The translations under genes and the position numbers were made by a program. The notes under the pieces are model-generated. The model worked only from the letters and a program-made list of their open reading frames with translations. It was not told the DNA's origin and made no database searches. A stretch of 8,076 nucleotides of DNA, from the NCBI GenBank assembly GCA_041678445.1, contig JBAYOD010000138.1:1-8076 (forward strand), in the 5' to 3' direction. This document shows, one piece after another, positions 6,338 through 8,076 of this stretch. How positions within the stretch are numbered: the stretch's first letter is position 1; every line of letters begins with the position of its first letter. The stretch is from Zeimonas sp041678445. Its GTDB lineage: Bacteria > Pseudomonadota > Gammaproteobacteria > Burkholderiales > Burkholderiaceae_E.

Positions 6338-7339
6338 ATGAAGTCCCGATTCCGAATGAAATCGCAGTTCCTGGCCGCCGCGGCGACCGCCGTGATGACC
6401 CTGGTCGGTGCCGGTGCGCTGCACGCGCAGACCACGACGCTGCGCATGGCCAACACGCTGGCGCCCACCGACACTCACAACACGGCGGCCCGCTACATGG
6501 CCGAGCGGCTGAAGGAGAAGACCAACGGTGCGCTCGCCATGACCGTGCACCCGGCCGGTGTTCTCGGCAACGACGGCTCGCTGCTCGACGGCACCCGGTT
6601 CGGCTCGATCGACATGGCGCTGACCGGCAACCCGTTCTTCACGCAGCTCGCGCCCCGGCTCAATGTCATGGACCTGCCGTTCCTGTTCCGCGGCGCCGAC
6701 CATGCGCACAAGGTCATGGACGGGCCGGTCGGCGCCGAGCTGCTGAAGGATCTGGAAAAGCACGGCATGAAGGGCCTGGCCTTCTGGGAGATCGGCTTTC
6801 GCCACGTGACCAACTCGCGGCGCCCGATCCGCGCTCCGGAAGACCTGAAGGGCATCAAGATCCGTACGACGCCGAACCGGGCGCACATCGAGGCCTTCCG
6901 GCTACTGGGCGCGAATCCGGCGCCGATGGCCTTCACCGAGCTTTACCTGGCGCTGGAGAACCGCACCGTCGACGCCCAGGAAAATCCGGTCAACAACATC
7001 CACGACAACCGGATGTACGAGGTGCAGAAGTACATGTCGCTGACCGGACATGCCTACACGGCTTCGATCCTCGTCATCAACCTGGATCGCTTCAACCGGC
7101 TGCCCGCCGCGCAGCAGCAGGCACTGCAGGAAGCCGCCCGCGAGGCCACGCTCTACCAGCGCAAGGTCAACGCCGAGCTCGAGGGCGGAAACCTGCAGCG
7201 GATCAAGGATGCCGGCGTCGAGGTGATCGAGAAGATCGACCAGGAGCCGTTCCGCAAACTGGTGGCTGAAAAGGTCACGAAGAGCTACACCGACCAGTTC
7301 GGCACCGAAATCGTTCAGCGGATCATCGAGACCCGCTGA
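6338..7339 (+). CDS. TRAP transporter periplasmic substrate-binding protein, DctP family
   Basis: Periplasmic receptor of 333 aa, normal for DctP/TAXI-unrelated TRAP receptors. Residues 1-30 are a signal peptide (basic KSRFRMK, hydrophobic core, cut after LHA30, mature QTTTLRMANT). Family landmarks are DLPFLFRGADHAHKVMDGPV (112-131), GFRHVTNSRRPI (153-164), DLKGIKIRT (169-177) with the carboxylate-binding Arg176, and VDAQENPVNNI (211-221). The first ATG is chosen because GAGGAG (6325-6330) lies seven bases upstream. A second ATG six codons in has no such site. TRAP systems also need membrane proteins DctQ and DctM; none is in this window, although 737 bp follow this gene. It may deliver a related substrate to a transporter encoded elsewhere. 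The binding Arg suggests an organic acid. Confidence 0.93.
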   Translation: MKSRFRMKSQFLAAAATAVMTLVGAGALHAQTTTLRMANTLAPTDTHNTAARYMAERLKEKTNGALAMTVHPAGVLGNDGSLLDGTRFGSIDMALTGNPFFTQLAPRLNVMDLPFLFRGADHAHKVMDGPVGAELLKDLEKHGMKGLAFWEIGFRHVTNSRRPIRAPEDLKGIKIRTTPNRAHIEAFRLLGANPAPMAFTELYLALENRTVDAQENPVNNIHDNRMYEVQKYMSLTGHAYTASILVINLDRFNRLPAAQQQALQEAAREATLYQRKVNAELEGGNLQRIKDAGVEVIEKIDQEPFRKLVAEKVTKSYTDQFGTEIVQRIIETR

Positions 7340-7349
7340 TACCATTTTG

Positions 7350-7374
7350 CGTTCGAACGATCCGTCGCTGCGGA
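7350..7374. other. Short palindrome and stem-loop after the TRAP receptor gene
   Basis: CGTTCGAACG (7350-7359) is a perfect 10-bp palindrome, followed by TCCG-N6-CGGA (7361-7364/7371-7374). Neither is followed by a T-run. They separate the stop codon from element A by 35 bp. A function as a weak 3' end is possible but not shown. Confidence 0.3.
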
Positions 7375-7628
7375 GCCAGGACGCGGGGCGAGGCTTTCGG
7401 CGCACGCCGGGTGCTTGCCCCGCTTCGCGGGGTGCCCTGTGATGCTCGCGCTCGTGGCCTGCCGCCGAACTCGCTGCACTCCCTACGCTTCGCTTCGTTC
7501 GTTTCGCTCAGACAGGCGGCGGCAAGATCACAGAAATTGGATGCGCGCTGACGCGCGCGGCCACGTGCGCTGCGCTTCTCTCGGCTGCGCACAAGGCGTG
7601 CGCCGAAAGCTTCGCCCCGCGTCCTGGC
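7375..7628 (+). repeat. Structured element, copy A (six-helix fold, plus orientation)
   Basis: A 254-bp non-coding unit bounded by a 34-bp inverted repeat, helix P1 (7375-7408/7595-7628), with 33 of 34 paired and the exception a G-T wobble. Inside, in order: 9-nt linker GGGTGCTTG (7409-7417); hairpin P2 CCCCGC-TTC-GCGGGG (7418-7432); P3 (7448-7459/7559-7570, 11 of 12); P4 TGCCGCCG/CGGCGGCA (7460-7467/7517-7524), directly abutting P3; a 49-nt loop (7468-7516) starting AACTCGCTGC and ending CGCTCAGACAGG; P5 GCGCGC-TGAC-GCGCGC (7543-7558); P6 TGCGC/GCGCA (7571-7575/7587-7591). An extra CTGTGAT/ATCACAG pairing (7437-7443/7527-7533), which would cross P3, occurs only in this copy. It starts 35 bp after the operon's last stop codon. 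Family unknown; it could be a structured RNA, a mobile palindromic element or a transcript 3' end. Confidence 0.8.
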
Positions 7629-7847
7629 AGACTGGGGCCTGGGGTCGTACGCAAAACCGTCTCAGCCCGGCTCGGTGGCAAACCTGACTCGGCAGCGAAT
7701 CTGACTCGGCAGCACGATCGGGCTGCGCACACCCGGCTGGCCTGACGACCGCCCGCGAGCCGGCAAGGTACTCGTGACCGGCAACCGGATGGCCGCGGTA
7801 CCCGGATGGGTTTCCGTCAGATGGCACAGCGTCGCCGGCCAAGGTGA
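7629..7847. other. Spacer between the two structured elements, no gene seen
   Basis: A 219-bp stretch with no credible coding sequence on either strand. It holds a 17-bp tandem repeat at 7681-7714. Weaker 17-bp spacing recurs further on: CCGGATGG occurs at 7785-7792 and 7802-7809, exactly 17 bp apart. Near the right end GCCGGCCA (7834-7841) can pair with TGGCCGGC (7861-7868), the latter inside the arm of element B, so an alternative fold of B is possible. Confidence 0.5.
7681..7714. repeat. 17-bp tandem repeat, two clear copies
   Basis: AACCTGACTCGGCAGCG (7681-7697) is followed by AATCTGACTCGGCAGCA (7698-7714), 15 of 17 identical. A more degenerate third copy (7664-7680, 11 of 17) may precede them. 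There is no spacer between copies, so this is not a CRISPR array. Confidence 0.75.
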
Positions 7848-8075
7848 GGGGGGCTTCGCCTGGCCGGCGCCTTGTGCGCAGCCGAGGCGCACAGGGTTCC
7901 TGGCTGTCGCGCGCAGCGCGACTCCTTCATTCTCGCGGCGTCCTGTCTGAGCGCAGCGAGCGCCGCACAGCGGCGGGAGCGCAGCGAGTTACGCCGCGCA
8001 GCCAGGAACCCGAGCACCGAGGGCAGCCCCGCGCAGCGGGGCCAAGCACCCGGCGCCGGCCAGGCGAAGCCCCCC
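7848..8075 (-). repeat. Structured element, copy B (six-helix fold, minus orientation)
   Basis: A 228-bp relative of copy A in the opposite orientation, bounded by a perfect 24-bp inverted repeat, P1 (7848-7871/8052-8075). Reading the minus strand: 9-nt linker GGGTGCTTG (8043-8051), identical to A; P2 GCCCCGC-TGC-GCGGGGC (8026-8042); P3, 13 of 13 (7999-8011/7894-7906); P4 CGCGGCGT/ACGCCGCG (7991-7998/7934-7941), abutting P3; a 49-nt loop (7942-7990) with an apical stem CGCCG/CGGCG (7961-7965/7971-7975); P5 GTCGCGC-TGC-GCGCGAC (7906-7922, sharing one base with P3); P6 TGTGCGC-N7-GCGCACA (7873-7893). The segment CTCGGCTGCGCACAAGGCG is identical in both copies (7868-7886 here, 7580-7598 in A). 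The window ends one base after the arm, so the right flank is not visible. Confidence 0.8.
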
Positions 8076-8076
8076 G

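Noticed and set aside
7418..7432. Intrinsic terminator at the CCCCGC-TTC-GCGGGG hairpin.
   Set aside because: No T-tract follows on either strand, and the hairpin is an internal helix of element A that recurs in copy B.
7375..7628. Insertion sequence with terminal inverted repeats and transposase.
   Set aside because: There is no room for a transposase, no transposase fragment is seen, and no target-site duplication is evident. A non-autonomous mobile element remains possible and is raised as a finding.
7664..7714. CRISPR array from the 17-bp repeats.
   Set aside because: The copies are adjacent with no spacers, are too short, and no cas genes are present.
7528..7842. Minus-strand open frames of about 65-105 codons in the 3' non-coding tail, also at 7662-7892 and 7817-8017.
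   Set aside because: They run through palindromic arms and tandem repeats, lack ribosome-binding sites and show no protein-like pattern.
7375..8075. Integron attC sites, which also conserve fold over sequence.
   Set aside because: The GTTRRRY/RYYYAAC core sites were not found, no cassette genes lie between the copies, and the branched six-helix plan differs from a single attC hairpin.

Overview
The window is about two-thirds GC. It looks like chromosome from a proteobacterium, most likely a beta-proteobacterium. The pointers are a Bug-family (TctC) receptor with the full tctCBA set, a GntR/FCD regulator and strongly GC-biased third codon positions. The organism assignment is inference; there is no rRNA or other phylogenetic marker here.

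Layout. At 8-718 (minus strand) is a GntR-family FCD regulator. It is transcribed divergently from a six-gene plus-strand run across a 133-bp intergenic region (719-851) dense in palindromes and repeats that look like operators. The run is tctC (852-1838), tctB (1863-2336), tctA (2376-3878), a homoserine-dehydrogenase-like NAD(P) oxidoreductase with a C-terminal SAF domain (3925-5334), an amidohydrolase of the TIM-barrel lactonase type (5334-6275) and a TRAP transporter solute receptor, dctP-like (6338-7339). The gaps are 24, 39, 46, -1 and 62 bp, so a single operon is likely.

How the genes fit together. TctC captures a carboxylate in the periplasm and TctAB imports it with ion symport. The oxidoreductase and the translationally coupled amidohydrolase probably carry out consecutive steps on the substrate, for example oxidation and then opening of a lactone or ring. 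The regulator probably senses substrate or an intermediate. The DctP receptor has no membrane partners in the window. The substrate cannot be read from the sequence.

Non-coding tail. The last 737 bp (7340-8076) contain no credible gene. They hold two long, highly structured elements in opposite orientation: A, 7375-7628, in plus orientation, and B, 7848-8075, in minus orientation. Both fold into the same six-helix plan: a long closing stem, a CCCCGC hairpin, two stacked inner helices with a loop of exactly 49 nt, and two further hairpins. The unpaired segments are nearly identical between copies, while the helices differ in sequence and keep their complementarity. This covariation is the most interesting signal in the window. 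It suggests selection on a folded RNA or single-stranded DNA. I do not recognise a named family for it. Between A and B lies a 219-bp spacer with a 17-bp tandem repeat.
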